The notes: generated by a model not told the origin, from the sequence alone. Counted from the stretch's first letter, positions 17,621 through 27,017 are shown. The stretch: 64,000 nucleotides of DNA from Prauserella_A sp040645195 (GCF_040645195.1 NZ_JBEYXW010000011.1:62001-126000); one strand, 5' to 3'. Numbers and translations are program-made.

Positions 17621-17746
17621 CGCGAGTCCCCCGCTCAGGCACGCGAGTCCCCCGCTCAGGCGCGTGAGTTGCCCGTTCGGGCGCGCGAGTCCCCCGGTCT
17701 GGTGGGCGAGTGCCGCGCTCCGGGCCGCGAATTCCCCGCTCCGGCG
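17621..17746. repeat. 21-bp tandem repeat array, copy A
   Basis: Six consecutive units of exactly 21 bp start at 17621, 17642, 17663, 17684, 17705 and 17726. The consensus is CGCGAGTCCCCCGCTCNGGC plus one base. There are no spacers. The array lies between the convergent lpdA and VOC genes, in a 323-bp region where I see no gene; the rest, 17747-17908, is featureless. The same repeat family recurs in the same orientation at 42256. Confidence 0.93.
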
Positions 17747-17908
17747 AGGCCGAGGCCGAACCGCGATGCGCCGCGTGCCTGGAAGTCACGTTGGTCGGGC
17801 TCGATCCGGTCTCGCCAGCGGTCTTCTGTGGACATTCGGGGTCACGGTGTCGACCCTTGCCCCGCAACCTGGTGTTTCGGGTCGCGGCGCAAGGGCCGAC
17901 TTCGCCGA

Positions 17909-18283
17909 TCAGAGGTAGGGGCGGGTGATCATTTCGATCGCGTGACCTGCGGGGTCCATGAAGTAGACCCCTCGTCCGCCGTGCTCGGTGTTGGTTTCGT
18001 TGGGACGAGTCATCTGTGGGTCCGCCCAGTGCTCGATGCCGGCTGCGCGGATCCTGTGGTAGGCCCGGTCGAACAGGTCGTCGTCGACCAGGAATGCGTA
18101 GTGCTGCATCTGGATTTCCACCGGAGGTTCGGCGAACTGCAGTAGGACGCCGTCGGAGAGCTGGATGTTGGTGAACGGTCCCCACGACGGCGCTTCCGGC
18201 AACTCGAAGAGCGTGCGGAAGAACTGTGCCGACTCGTTGCGGTCCTTGGCAGCGATGATGGTGTGGTTGAACGTGACTGTCAT
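17909..18283 (-). CDS. VOC/glyoxalase-fold protein
   Basis: This is a 124-residue single-domain vicinal-oxygen-chelate protein (glyoxalase/bleomycin-resistance/dioxygenase superfamily). Metal-ligand-like residues are His in NHTIIAAKD, and His/Glu in MQHYAFLV and YFMDPAGHAIEM. I start it at ATG 18283, where similarity to the fold begins; an upstream open extension is low in plausibility. The reaction cannot be named. It stands alone, convergent with lpdA. From 18284 to 18505 I see no feature. Confidence 0.85.
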   Translation of the reverse strand: MTVTFNHTIIAAKDRNESAQFFRTLFELPEAPSWGPFTNIQLSDGVLLQFAEPPVEIQMQHYAFLVDDDLFDRAYHRIRAAGIEHWADPQMTRPNETNTEHGGRGVYFMDPAGHAIEMITRPYL

Positions 18284-18505
18284 CTGGCTGTTCTCGCTAT
18301 CGTTTCGTCTACGTGGCTGGATTGTTTGGCACGAGCGTGCTGTCGAGGAGGGCCACGCGACGAACGTTCCGGGCGCGATCTGTGCGCCCACGATGCGATC
18401 AGCTCACCACCGGGTCGCCTTTCCGTGTATGGCGTCGAGCCGTCCCGGTGATCACGGACAAAGACTATGCCTCACACGCGTCAGGGTGCAACCACCGGCC
18501 GACGA

Positions 18506-19671
18506 TCAGAAGGGTGGTGGGTCGTGGAGTGGTTCGGGTTCGCTGGTGTAGGTGTAGCCGCTGGGTGTGGTGACGGTGACGGCGGCGGTTTCGCGGTGTA
18601 GGTGGTAGGTCCACCCGGGCCGGTTTTTGAGCCGGTGGTGGCGGCGGCGGCAGTAGTTGACGAGGTTGGTGTGGTCGGTGTTGCCGTGGCGGTTCCAGGG
18701 GGTGTGGTGGTCGTTGTCGCCGAAGTGCGCGGGGCGGTGGCACGCGGGGAAGCGGCATTCGCGATCTCGCACCCGCACGAATTCGTCGGTGACGGCGGGT
18801 GGGCGGTAGCGGCGCCGTCCCACGTCGATCGGCGACCCGGTGAGGGGATCGGTAACGATCCGCCGCCAGGTGGAGGAGGGCTGGTGGGCGATTTCCCGTG
18901 CCACCGAAGCGGGAACCGGACCGTAGCCCGCCAACTGGGCGGGGTTGTCGTTCAGCCCGGCCAGGGTGGTGAGATCGACGTAGACGTGCACGTCGGCCTT
19001 CGCCCCGGAACGTTCGGTGTGAGAGCCGAGCAGGAGTTCGGCGAACACGTCGGCGCGGAGTTGGTCGAGGGTGCGGGATTCGTTGGTGCCGCGCAGGGTG
19101 CGGGCCATCCGGTCGATGCGAGCGTAGGCGGATGAAGCAACCTCGGCGGGCAGATCGGCGAGCAATGTGGACATCCCGTCGTCACCAGGCAGCAACTGCA
19201 CCGACCGCTCAGCCCGACGGTGGTCGGCCCGTTGAGCCGCGCCGTCCGGATCGGTTTTCATTGCCCAGTAGGTGGCAACCCGGCGCACCTGCTGAGGATT
19301 CCTGCCCTCAAGGCGAGGGGCGACGGTCGAGTCGACCTCCCGGGCCTGCGAGTCATTCAACCAAGCCGTAGCCGCAGCAACCTTCGAAGCCCGAAAGAAT
19401 CGAGGACACCGGACTCCATAGCAGCCAAAGTCTGCGGCAACCGATGAACCAGAGCAGTAGACAGGTCCACGACTCGCCGAGCACGCTGCTCAGTCATTGA
19501 CAACACCAAGGCCAACTCGGCAGTCACATCGGGAGAATGCCCGCGAGAGTCGTCGAACTCCTCAATGGCCCGATGCAACGAGGCGTCAGCCCACATCTTG
19601 AGCCGATTAAGACCCTCAATCCGGGCCAGAATTTGTTGGTCTCGCAAGGAATTCCCCACAAGGTCCATCAT
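18506..19671 (-). pseudogene. DUF222-HNH endonuclease gene (13E12-like), frameshifted
   Basis: The two halves lie in different frames. The first (19671 to about 19392) is a DUF222 N-terminus ending LAAMESGVLDSF. The second continues with RASKVAAATAWLNDSQAREV and ends with a full HNH nuclease motif (CRFPACHRPAHFGDNDHH...NLVNYCRRRHH). Restoring one C in the run near 19391-19393 would rejoin them into a protein of about 388 residues, normal for this multicopy actinobacterial family. It is either a real single-base deletion or a sequencing error. The family is often dispersed in actinomycete genomes and may be mobile; its function is poorly known. Confidence 0.85.
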
Positions 19672-19826
19672 ACCGAACCAGGTAGACCACTACAAGGAAG
19701 CTTGACCACGATACCCGAACCGTGGGGAACTGTCGCTAGTGGACAGTGAGACCAACCCAGCCCCTGGAGCGACAGTTTCACACGGGACGCCGAAGGCGTG
19801 CTTGAAACTCAAGAACGCCACCCAGT

Positions 19827-20747
19827 TCAGGACCGACGACGCGAAATCGCCACCCCCATAAGACAGATCACGCCACCAACAAGCCCAAAGGCGGTCGGCG
19901 TTTCGCCGAGCAGTAACCAGGACAGCAGGACCGACACCGCTGGAACGGCGTAGGTGGTCGCGGTGAGCCGACCGACGTCCATGCGACGAAGGGCGTAGGA
20001 CCACGAAACGAAGCCGATTGCGGTCGGGAACACTCCCAAGTAGACGGCTCCGGCGACGGCGCTGGCCGGCGCCGTCTGCAGCTCGCTGATCAGCTGCGGC
20101 GCCCACGGCAGAAGTACCGCGGTCGCGACCAGGCAGCCGAGCCAGATCGCGGTGAGGCCGTCGACATGCCGCAACGTGACCTTCTGGATCATCGCGCCGG
20201 TCGCGTACAGCACGGCGGCCAGCGCGCACAGCACGATGCCGAGCCAGTCGTAGTGGGTGGACGAACCCAACGCGATGATCGCGACCCCACCCAGTGCCAC
20301 AACGGAGCCCGCGATGAGTGGCCGCGGGAAACCTTCGCCGAGGAACAGTCCGGCACCGAAGGCCACCAGTAGCGGAGCCAGGTTCACCAGTAGCGCAGCG
20401 GTTCCGGCGTCGACGTGCTGTTCGGCGGCATTGAGTGCGACGGTGTACCCGGCGAGCCACAGCACGGCATACGTTGCGATCAGCGCCAGTGCTCGTCGAG
20501 ACGGCGCACTGCGCAGGGCGCGCCGTCTCGACGATTGCACCATGACCACCACCGTGAGTGCGGCGGCGGCGACCGCGAGCCGGGCCAGCGCCATCGGCGC
20601 CGGAGACAGCGAATGTCCGACATCGCGGATGGCGACGAATGCCGAGGCCCACAGTGTCACGGTGATGCCGGCTGCCGTGGCTGCTTTGCGGGCATCGCTC
20701 TTCTTGTCAGCTGAAGTGGCGCCCGAGGTCAGCAGTTGATCGCTCAC
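19827..20747 (-). CDS. EamA/RhaT-type drug-metabolite transporter
   Basis: This is an inner-membrane transporter of the DMT superfamily with two EamA repeats and about ten helices in 306 residues (first repeat from LWASAFVAIRDVG, second from DWLGIVLCALAAVLYATG). It probably exports an amino acid or other small metabolite. The GTG at 20747 is chosen because the hydrophobic part begins soon after; the longer open frame upstream enters the shared promoter region. It is divergent from an aldo/keto reductase gene. Confidence 0.87.
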   Translation of the reverse strand: MSDQLLTSGATSADKKSDARKAATAAGITVTLWASAFVAIRDVGHSLSPAPMALARLAVAAAALTVVVMVQSSRRRALRSAPSRRALALIATYAVLWLAGYTVALNAAEQHVDAGTAALLVNLAPLLVAFGAGLFLGEGFPRPLIAGSVVALGGVAIIALGSSTHYDWLGIVLCALAAVLYATGAMIQKVTLRHVDGLTAIWLGCLVATAVLLPWAPQLISELQTAPASAVAGAVYLGVFPTAIGFVSWSYALRRMDVGRLTATTYAVPAVSVLLSWLLLGETPTAFGLVGGVICLMGVAISRRRS

Positions 20748-20859
20748 GCTGCCTATCGTCGCCGCGCAGTATGGACAGCACAAGCGATCAATTCTGCACA
20801 AACGTTAAGCAAAACTGTACGGTTCGCGCTCGGCCTACCATGACGATAGCGTCTGAAAA

Positions 20860-20877
20860 TGAGATAGCATTGTCTCA
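20860..20877. promoter_or_regulatory. Dyad in divergent promoter region
   Basis: TGAGATAGCATTGTCTCA is an imperfect palindrome with arms TGAGAtA and TgTCTCA. It lies 25 bp before the aldo/keto reductase start and 113 bp before the divergent EamA transporter. The surrounding sequence is locally AT-rich. It looks like an operator for an unlinked regulator; none is encoded adjacent. Confidence 0.4.
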
Positions 20878-20901
20878 CTACTGGACGAGAGGGTGTTTGT
20901 C

Positions 20902-21870
20902 ATGGTGAAGCGCAGGCTCGGTGCCACCGACATCGAGATCACGCCGATCGGGCTCGGCTGCATGCAGTTCGCAGGTCCAGGGCTGCTCGAAGGGTTCTAC
21001 AAGCCGATCGGCCAGGAGACCGTCACCGAGGTGGTGCGGACCGCGCTCAAAGGGGGCATCGGCTGGTTCGACACGGCTGAGATGTATGGGAAAGGGGCAT
21101 CGGAGCGAGCGCTCACCACGGCGCTGCGCGAACTCGACGTCGCGCCGGGGGACACCCCAATCGCCACGAAATGGACGCCGTTGCTGCGCACCTCTGCGAG
21201 CATCGGCCGCACCATCGGTGACCGGATCACCAGCCTGCAGGGCTATCCCATCGCGCTCCACCAGATCCACATGCCGCATGGCAGCTTCTCCCCGATTGCC
21301 AGGCAGGTTCGCGCGATGGCGACGCTGAGTCGCATGGGCACGATCGCCGCGGTCGGCGTGAGCAACTTCTCGGCGAGCCAGATGGAACGGGCGAGCCAGG
21401 TCCTGCGAGCGCACGGGCTCCCACTGGCGTCCAACCAGCTGCAGGTGAACCTGCTGGAGCGCAGCATCGAACGCAACGGCGTGCTGGAGTCCGCGCGGAA
21501 GCTCGGCATCACGCTGATCGCCATGTCGCCCTTGCGTAGTGGCTTGCTGACCGGGAAGTTCCACGAAGATCCCAGCCTGCTCGCGGCGTTGCCGAGGACG
21601 CGGCGGCTGCTGGGCAGCTTCACGGAGAAGACCTTGCGGCGCACCGCTCCGCTCATCGATGAGCTCCGCGCGATCGCGAAGGCCTACGGCGTGTCGGTCG
21701 GCCAGGTCGCGCTGAGCTGGCTCACCACCTTCTACGGCGACACCGTGGTCGCGATCCCCGGCGCGTCCAAGCCGCGTCACGCCGAGGAGAGTGCCGGGGC
21801 CATGCAGATCCGGCTGACGAGCAAGGAGCTCGATCGCGTCGACGAGCTCTCCCGGCGGTGCGCCCGCTAG
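20902..21870 (+). CDS. Aldo/keto reductase
   Basis: This is a cytosolic NADPH-dependent oxidoreductase of the AKR superfamily, a TIM barrel of 322 residues. The catalytic tetrad is partly visible: Asp and Tyr in WFDTAEMYGKG, Lys in IATKW, His in LHQIHMPHG. The cofactor loop (SPLRSGLLTGKF, PGASKPRHAEE) is typical. ATG 20902 has GAGAGGG eight bases upstream; GTG 20893 in frame is the alternative. Substrate unknown. Confidence 0.9.
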   Translation: MVKRRLGATDIEITPIGLGCMQFAGPGLLEGFYKPIGQETVTEVVRTALKGGIGWFDTAEMYGKGASERALTTALRELDVAPGDTPIATKWTPLLRTSASIGRTIGDRITSLQGYPIALHQIHMPHGSFSPIARQVRAMATLSRMGTIAAVGVSNFSASQMERASQVLRAHGLPLASNQLQVNLLERSIERNGVLESARKLGITLIAMSPLRSGLLTGKFHEDPSLLAALPRTRRLLGSFTEKTLRRTAPLIDELRAIAKAYGVSVGQVALSWLTTFYGDTVVAIPGASKPRHAEESAGAMQIRLTSKELDRVDELSRRCAR

Positions 21871-22032
21871 TGGAGGTCCGAACCTTTATCGATGCACCGG
21901 GTGGGGCCTCTTCCCGGTGCAGGTCCGTCGAGCGCTGCCCGTTTCCCCATTTTCCCTGGTAGAAGCCCTGATCGCGCCGGTCGACGGTGCCCCTGTGACA
22001 GCAGGTAGTTGTTCACGAGCTCGCAACATCTC

Positions 22033-22061
22033 TTGACGGGTGTCGGGCGTCACTCTACTTT
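22033..22061 (+). promoter_or_regulatory. Sigma70-like promoter of sugar ABC operon
   Basis: TTGACG (22033-22038) and TACTTT (22056-22061) are separated by 17 bp, close to the housekeeping -35/-10 pattern. The predicted transcription start near 22068 precedes a GAGGAAG ribosome binding site and the GTG at 22091, supporting that start over an upstream GTG at 22040 that lies inside the promoter. The rest of 21871-22032 has no recognised feature. Confidence 0.55.
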
Positions 22062-22090
22062 TGCATGTCATAAGAGGAAGTGGGGCTGAT

Positions 22091-23635
22091 GTGGATTTAA
22101 GTCTGCACGCGGCAAGCGCTGATGAGGGTGACACTCCTCTGCTCGAGATGCGAGGCATCGTCAAGCTGTTCCCCGGTGTCCGGGCGCTCGACGGTGTCGA
22201 TCTTGCGGTGCGCGCCGGCGAGGTCCATTGCCTGCTCGGACAGAACGGCGCCGGCAAGTCGACGCTCATCAAGACGCTGGCCGGAGCCCATCAGCCCGAT
22301 GCGGGCGAGATCGTGTGGCGTGGTGAGCAGGTGACGTTGCCGTCGCCGGTCGCGGCTCTCAAGCGCGGCATCGCCACGATGTACCAGGAACTCGACCTGA
22401 TTCCCAGCTTGTCGGTGGCGGAGAACATCTTCCTCGGCCACGAGCGTGCCCGGTACGGCTTCACCCGGCCGGCCGTGGCCCGCGCCGAGGCCGCCGCGCT
22501 GCTCGACCGCCTCGGCCACCCCGAGATCTCGCCCGATGCCGAGGTCGGCAGGCTCTCGGCCGCCGGGCAGCAACTGGTGTCGATGGCGAGAGCGCTGGCG
22601 CACGACGCCAAGCTCATCGTCGCCGACGAGCCCACCGCGGCGCTGGCCAGCGACGAGGTCGACAACCTGTTCCGCACTATCGAAGAGCTGACCACCGCGG
22701 GCGTCGCGGTGGTCTACATCTCCCACCGGCTCGAGGAGATCCGGCGCATCGGCCACCGCGTCACGGTGATCAAGGACGGGCGCACCGTGGCGGCCAACCT
22801 CGACGCGCAGCACACCGCCACGTCCGAGCTCGTGGACATGATGGCCGGGCGCAAGGTGCAGACCGCCTTCCGCGAGGCGGGCGAGACGGCGGTGGAGTTC
22901 GGCGAGGTGCTGCTCGACGTGCGCGGGCTCAGCAGGCAGGGAGAGTTCCGTGACGTGACCTTCTCCGTGCGCGAGGGGGAGATCGTCGGGCTCGCCGGGC
23001 TCGTCGGAGCCGGGCGTAGCGAGGTGCTGGAAACGATCTTCGGCGCCCGCAGGCCCGACGCCGGAACGGTGTCGGTGGCCGGCAAGGTGCTGCGACCGGG
23101 GAATGTGGCCTCGGCAGTCCGCGCCGGTGTCGGGCTCGCGCCGGAGGAACGCAAGAGCCAGGGCCTGCTGCTCGACATGTCGGTGACGCACAACGTCACA
23201 CTCGCCAGCCTGCCCGGCTACAGCACGCTCGGCTTCTCGCAACGCGGCCGGGAGCTGCGGGATTCCTTGGCTACGTTGAAGAAACTGGACCTTCGGCCCG
23301 CCGATCCGTGGCGGCTGGTGAGCACTCTCTCCGGCGGCAACCAGCAGAAGGCCGTGGTGGCGCGCTGGCTCGTGCACGGCTGCCGGGTGCTGCTCCTCGA
23401 CGAACCGACCCGCGGCGTCGACGTCGGTGCCCGCGCCGAGCTGTACCGGCTCATCCACGAGCTCGCGCGCAGCGGTGTCGCCATTGTGCTGGTGTCCAGC
23501 GAGATCCCCGAGGTGCTGGGCCTTTCGGACCGCGTCCTGGTGCTGCGTGAGGGCGATGTGCTGGCCGACCGGCCGGCCAACGAGCTGACGGAAGGTGATG
23601 TGTTGGACATGGTCATGGAAGGAAGTGCTGCGTGA
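22091..23635 (+). CDS. Sugar ABC importer ATPase, RbsA/MglA type (two NBDs)
   Basis: This is the ATP-binding subunit of a ribose/galactose-type (CUT2) importer, 514 residues with two nucleotide-binding domains. The first domain has Walker A GQNGAGKST, signature LSAAGQQLVSMARAL and Walker B LIVADEPTAAL. The second has the degenerate P-loop GLVGAGRSE, signature LSGGNQQKAVVARWL and LLLDEPTRGVDVGA. It leads the operon ATPase-permease-binding protein-Gfo/Idh/MocA. The start GTG 22091 is inferred from the promoter; 22040 is possible in frame. Confidence 0.93.
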   Translation: MDLSLHAASADEGDTPLLEMRGIVKLFPGVRALDGVDLAVRAGEVHCLLGQNGAGKSTLIKTLAGAHQPDAGEIVWRGEQVTLPSPVAALKRGIATMYQELDLIPSLSVAENIFLGHERARYGFTRPAVARAEAAALLDRLGHPEISPDAEVGRLSAAGQQLVSMARALAHDAKLIVADEPTAALASDEVDNLFRTIEELTTAGVAVVYISHRLEEIRRIGHRVTVIKDGRTVAANLDAQHTATSELVDMMAGRKVQTAFREAGETAVEFGEVLLDVRGLSRQGEFRDVTFSVREGEIVGLAGLVGAGRSEVLETIFGARRPDAGTVSVAGKVLRPGNVASAVRAGVGLAPEERKSQGLLLDMSVTHNVTLASLPGYSTLGFSQRGRELRDSLATLKKLDLRPADPWRLVSTLSGGNQQKAVVARWLVHGCRVLLLDEPTRGVDVGARAELYRLIHELARSGVAIVLVSSEIPEVLGLSDRVLVLREGDVLADRPANELTEGDVLDMVMEGSAA

Positions 23636-23758
23636 CCGGATTTCGCGGCGCTGGGCCGACCAGAGAGCGCGCAGGCGCTGTGTTGCACGCAGATCTGCGT
23701 AAGGAAGGAAGTGCTGCATGAGCGGACTTCGCGGTAACGAAGGAAGTGCTGCGTGACC
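23617..23758 (+). repeat. Three copies of a GAAGGAAGTGCTGCRTGA stop/start motif
   Basis: The motif occurs at 23617-23640 (end of the ATPase gene), 23703-23726 and 23739-23758 (start of the permease gene); copies 1 and 2 are also followed by GCGGA/CCGGA-TTCGCGG-like sequence. Between ATPase and permease this creates two mini reading frames, of 26 and 12 codons, each ending in EGSAA and each overlapping the next start (GTGA or ATGA). It looks like duplication of the ribosome-binding and stop-start junction. Confidence 0.8.
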
Positions 23759-24811
23759 AAGGCACTCGACATGCCGCCGGTGCGCTCGACGACACCCGGC
23801 GGCAGGTTCCGTCCGGTGCGGGTGGATGTGCGCCTGCTCGGGCTGGGCGGCGTGCTGGCACTGCTGTGCCTCATCGGTTTCATCACCCGGCCCGACACGT
23901 TCCTCACCCAGGAGAACATCTCCACGATGCTGCGGCTGGCCGCCGCGATCGGCGTGGTGAGCGTCGGGATGACCTTCGTGATCATCGCCGGTGGCATCGA
24001 CCTGTCGGTCGGGTCGATGGTCGCGCTCGCCAGCGTGTGGATGACCACCCTGGCGACGCAGGCATACGGGCCGTTCGTGATGGTGCTGTGCGCAATGCTG
24101 GTCGGGCTCGGCTGTGGCCTGGTGAACGGATTCCTGATCTCCTACGGCAAGGTCGTGCCCTTCATCATGACGCTGGCGATGATGGCCTCGGCGCGCGGCC
24201 TTGCCGAGCGTCTCAGCGGCCGGCGTACGCAGGTGGTTACCGAGACCGGCTTCACCGACTTCTTCCGCGGCTCGTTCCTCGGCATCCCCGTGCTGGTGAT
24301 CATCCTGGCGGTGGTCTTCGTCGTCGGCTGGATCGTGTTGAACCGCACCACGTTCGGCAGGCGCACGTTCGCGATCGGCGGCAACTCCGAAGCGGCCAGG
24401 CTCTCCGGTATCAACGTCAAGCTGCACACCGCCATCGTGTACGGCATCAGCGGTCTGTGCTGCGGTATCGCGGCGATGATCGTCGTCGCGCGGACCACCA
24501 CCGGTGCCTCGACCAACGGGCTGCTCTACGAGCTGGACGCGATCGCCGCGGTGGTCATCGGCGGCACCCTGCTCGCGGGCGGCCGCGGCAGCCTCGTCGG
24601 CACGCTGATCGGCGTGCTGATCTTCACCGTGCTGAACAGCATCTTCACCCAGAACAACCTCGACACCGACATCCAGAACATCGCCAAGGGCGCGATCATC
24701 GTCGGCGCCGTGCTGTTGCAGCACACGACACTGCGCCGCCGCAGGGGAAAACCCTCAGCACCAGCCGAAACCGGGAACCAACCGACCCAACCGACCGGGA
24801 GCCAGTCATGA
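23753..24811 (+). CDS. Sugar ABC importer permease, RbsC type
   Basis: This is the membrane subunit of the CUT2-type sugar importer, 352 residues with about 8-10 helices. The family motif GGIDLSVGSMVAL is present, as is the conserved C-terminal region GGTLLAGGRGSLVGTLIGVLIF. The GTG start at 23753 follows GAAGGAAG. Its stop overlaps the start of the binding-protein gene (ATGA), so translation is coupled. Confidence 0.93.
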   Translation: MTKALDMPPVRSTTPGGRFRPVRVDVRLLGLGGVLALLCLIGFITRPDTFLTQENISTMLRLAAAIGVVSVGMTFVIIAGGIDLSVGSMVALASVWMTTLATQAYGPFVMVLCAMLVGLGCGLVNGFLISYGKVVPFIMTLAMMASARGLAERLSGRRTQVVTETGFTDFFRGSFLGIPVLVIILAVVFVVGWIVLNRTTFGRRTFAIGGNSEAARLSGINVKLHTAIVYGISGLCCGIAAMIVVARTTTGASTNGLLYELDAIAAVVIGGTLLAGGRGSLVGTLIGVLIFTVLNSIFTQNNLDTDIQNIAKGAIIVGAVLLQHTTLRRRRGKPSAPAETGNQPTQPTGSQS

Positions 24812-25866
24812 TGAGAACGAACTTAGCGCGTCGCGGATTCCTCTTCGGTGCGGCCGGGATCGGTGCCGGCGCCGTGCTCGCCGGATGCACGTCCAACGAG
24901 CCGCAGCAGCAGGCGGACCAGCCGCAGCAGGCCAACTCGGGACAGGGAGCCAACTCCGAGCCGGGTCAGCCGGTGACGATCGGCTTCTCGGCACCGGCCG
25001 CTGACCACGGCTGGATGGCGGCGATGACCATCAACGCACGCTCCCAGGCCGAGCAGTTCTCCGACGTCACGCTGAACGCGACCGAGGGCACCAACGACGT
25101 CAACCAGCAGATCGCACAGGTCGAGTCCCTCATCAACGGGGGCGTCGATGTGCTCGTGATCCTGCCGTTCGACGGTAAGGCGCTCACCCAGGTCGGCAGG
25201 CAGGCCATGGACGCCGGCATCCCAGTGGTCAATGTGGACCGTATCTTCGACACACCGCTGGCGTATCGCACCTGGATCGGCGGCGACAACTACAGCATGG
25301 GGGTCAACGCGGGCAACTACATCGCCGAGGAGCTGAAGCGCCAGAACATCGGCAACCCGGTGATCGGGGAGGTCGCCGGCATCGACTCACTGCCGCTGAC
25401 GCAGGAGCGCAGCCAGGGCTTCCGTGATTCGTTGCAGCAGCACGGTTTCAGCGTGGGACCGCGGGTCGCCGCCGAGTTCACGACCGAGTCCGGTGAGCGG
25501 CAGACCGCCAACCTGCTGCAGGGTGCGCAGACGCTGCACGCATTGTGGAACCACGACGACGACCAGGGCATCGGCGTGGTCGCTGCCATCGAGAGCTCGC
25601 GTCGCAGCGACTTCTTCATGGTCGGTGGGGCCGGGTCACGGAACATGATGAACCTGATCAAGGACGAGTCGAGCCCGGTGCGGGCAACCGTCCTCTACAG
25701 CCCGTCCATGGCGTCCTCGGCGATCTCGCTGGCACGCCTGCTCGGTCAGAACAAGGGGCTCGGCGACCTCGCCGAACACGAGATCCCGGCCGAGGTCAAG
25801 ACCTACTCCGCGGTCGTCACGAGGGAGAATGTGGACAACTACATGGATGTCGGGTTCGACTCGTGA
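24808..25866 (+). CDS. Sugar ABC substrate-binding lipoprotein, RbsB type
   Basis: This is the extracytoplasmic receptor of the importer, 352 residues. The N-terminus has a twin-arginine-like run and lipobox (LARRGFLFG...VLAGC), then a Gln/Asn-rich linker and a periplasmic-binding fold (VTIGFSAPAADHGWMAAM, NGGVDVLVILPFDG). It binds a monosaccharide or derivative; the exact ligand is unknown. It overlaps the permease by four bases and the Gfo/Idh/MocA gene by four bases (GTGA). Confidence 0.92.
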   Translation: MMRTNLARRGFLFGAAGIGAGAVLAGCTSNEPQQQADQPQQANSGQGANSEPGQPVTIGFSAPAADHGWMAAMTINARSQAEQFSDVTLNATEGTNDVNQQIAQVESLINGGVDVLVILPFDGKALTQVGRQAMDAGIPVVNVDRIFDTPLAYRTWIGGDNYSMGVNAGNYIAEELKRQNIGNPVIGEVAGIDSLPLTQERSQGFRDSLQQHGFSVGPRVAAEFTTESGERQTANLLQGAQTLHALWNHDDDQGIGVVAAIESSRRSDFFMVGGAGSRNMMNLIKDESSPVRATVLYSPSMASSAISLARLLGQNKGLGDLAEHEIPAEVKTYSAVVTRENVDNYMDVGFDS

Positions 25867-27017
25867 CCGAAAGTGCACAGTCGCTCGGCATCGCCATGGT
25901 CGGGCACGCCTTCATGGGGGCGGTCCACTCGCACGCATGGCGCAACGTACACCGCTTCTTCGACGTTCCGCTGACCCCGCGCATGGTGGTGCTCGGCGGG
26001 CGGGACGAGCAGCGGGCCAAGGAGGCCGCCGACCGCTTCGGCTGGGCTGCGGTGGAGACCGACTGGCGTGAGCTGGTGCGGCGCGACGATGTCGACCTGG
26101 TCGACATCTGCACGCCCGGCGACACGCACGCCGAGATCGCCATCGCTGCATTGGAAGCGGGCAAGCACGTGCTGTGCGAGAAGCCCCTCGCCAACACTGT
26201 CGCCGAGGCCGAGCGGATGGCCGAGGCGGCCGCCCGCGCCGAGGCACGCGGGGTGCGCTCGATGGTCGCGTTCAACTACCGCAGGGTGCCGGCGCTCTCA
26301 CTCGCCCGTCAGCTCGTCGCCGAGGGCAGGCTCGGCGAGCTGCGGCATGTGCGGGCCGTGTACCTGCAGGACTGGCTCTCCGACGCGACGGCGCCGATGA
26401 CCTGGCGGCTTCGCAAGGAGCAGGCCGGATCCGGGGCGCTCGGCGACATCGGTGCGCACATTGTGGACGCTGCCCAGTTCGTCACCGGTGAGCACATCAC
26501 CGGGGTGTCCGGCTTCGTGGAGACGTTCGTGCCGCACCGCCGTGGCGCCGACGGCGCGGACGAGGACGTGACCGTCGACGACTGCGCCGTGTTCACCGGG
26601 CGGCTGTCCTCGGGCGCGGTCGCCACGTTCGAGGCGACCCGGTACGCGCTCGGCCGCAAGAACGCGATGCGGATCGAGGTCAACGGTTCGCGAGGCAGTC
26701 TGGCCTTCGACTTCGAGTCGATGAACGAGTTGTGGTTCTACGACGGGGACGAGCCTGGCGAGACAGCCGGTTTCCACCGCATCGTGGCCACGGAACCACA
26801 ACACCCCTATGTGGGGGCATGGTGGCCGCCCGGCCATGGGCTCGGCTACGAGCACACCTTCACACACGAGATCGCCGATCTCCTCAGGGCTATCGGCGAA
26901 GGCACGTCACCACAGCCCGGTTTCGCCGACGGGCTACGCGTGCAGCGCGTGCTCGCGGCAGTCGAACGCAGTGCGGCCGAAGGCGCGCGCTGGACGCAGG
27001 TGGACGACATGAAGTGA
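25863..27017 (+). CDS. Gfo/Idh/MocA family oxidoreductase
   Basis: This is an NAD(P)-dependent sugar or cyclitol dehydrogenase of 384 residues. The N-terminal Rossmann domain has IAMVGHAFMGAVHSHAW and the family EKP motif (VLCEKPLAN); the C-terminal alpha/beta domain has GSGALGDIGAHIVDAAQF with the probable catalytic Asp/His. Members include inositol dehydrogenase and ThuB-type enzymes that oxidise glycosides at C3. Its position as last gene of a sugar importer operon, just before the ThuA/DUF1080 protein, fits oxidation of an imported sugar. Confidence 0.9.
   Translation: MTESAQSLGIAMVGHAFMGAVHSHAWRNVHRFFDVPLTPRMVVLGGRDEQRAKEAADRFGWAAVETDWRELVRRDDVDLVDICTPGDTHAEIAIAALEAGKHVLCEKPLANTVAEAERMAEAAARAEARGVRSMVAFNYRRVPALSLARQLVAEGRLGELRHVRAVYLQDWLSDATAPMTWRLRKEQAGSGALGDIGAHIVDAAQFVTGEHITGVSGFVETFVPHRRGADGADEDVTVDDCAVFTGRLSSGAVATFEATRYALGRKNAMRIEVNGSRGSLAFDFESMNELWFYDGDEPGETAGFHRIVATEPQHPYVGAWWPPGHGLGYEHTFTHEIADLLRAIGEGTSPQPGFADGLRVQRVLAAVERSAAEGARWTQVDDMK

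Noticed and set aside
17621..17746. CRISPR array
   Set aside because: The repeats are directly adjacent 21-bp units with no unique spacers, and there are no cas genes in the window.
17600..18145. Plus-strand protein encoded across the 21-bp array A
   Set aside because: It stays open only because 21 is a multiple of three and GC is high; the rest is antisense to the VOC gene.
22097..24724. Very long open frame (875 codons) on the minus strand opposite the sugar ABC genes
   Set aside because: It is antisense to two clear ABC transporter genes; its His/Gln/Arg-rich composition is the usual GC-skew shadow and it has no domain.
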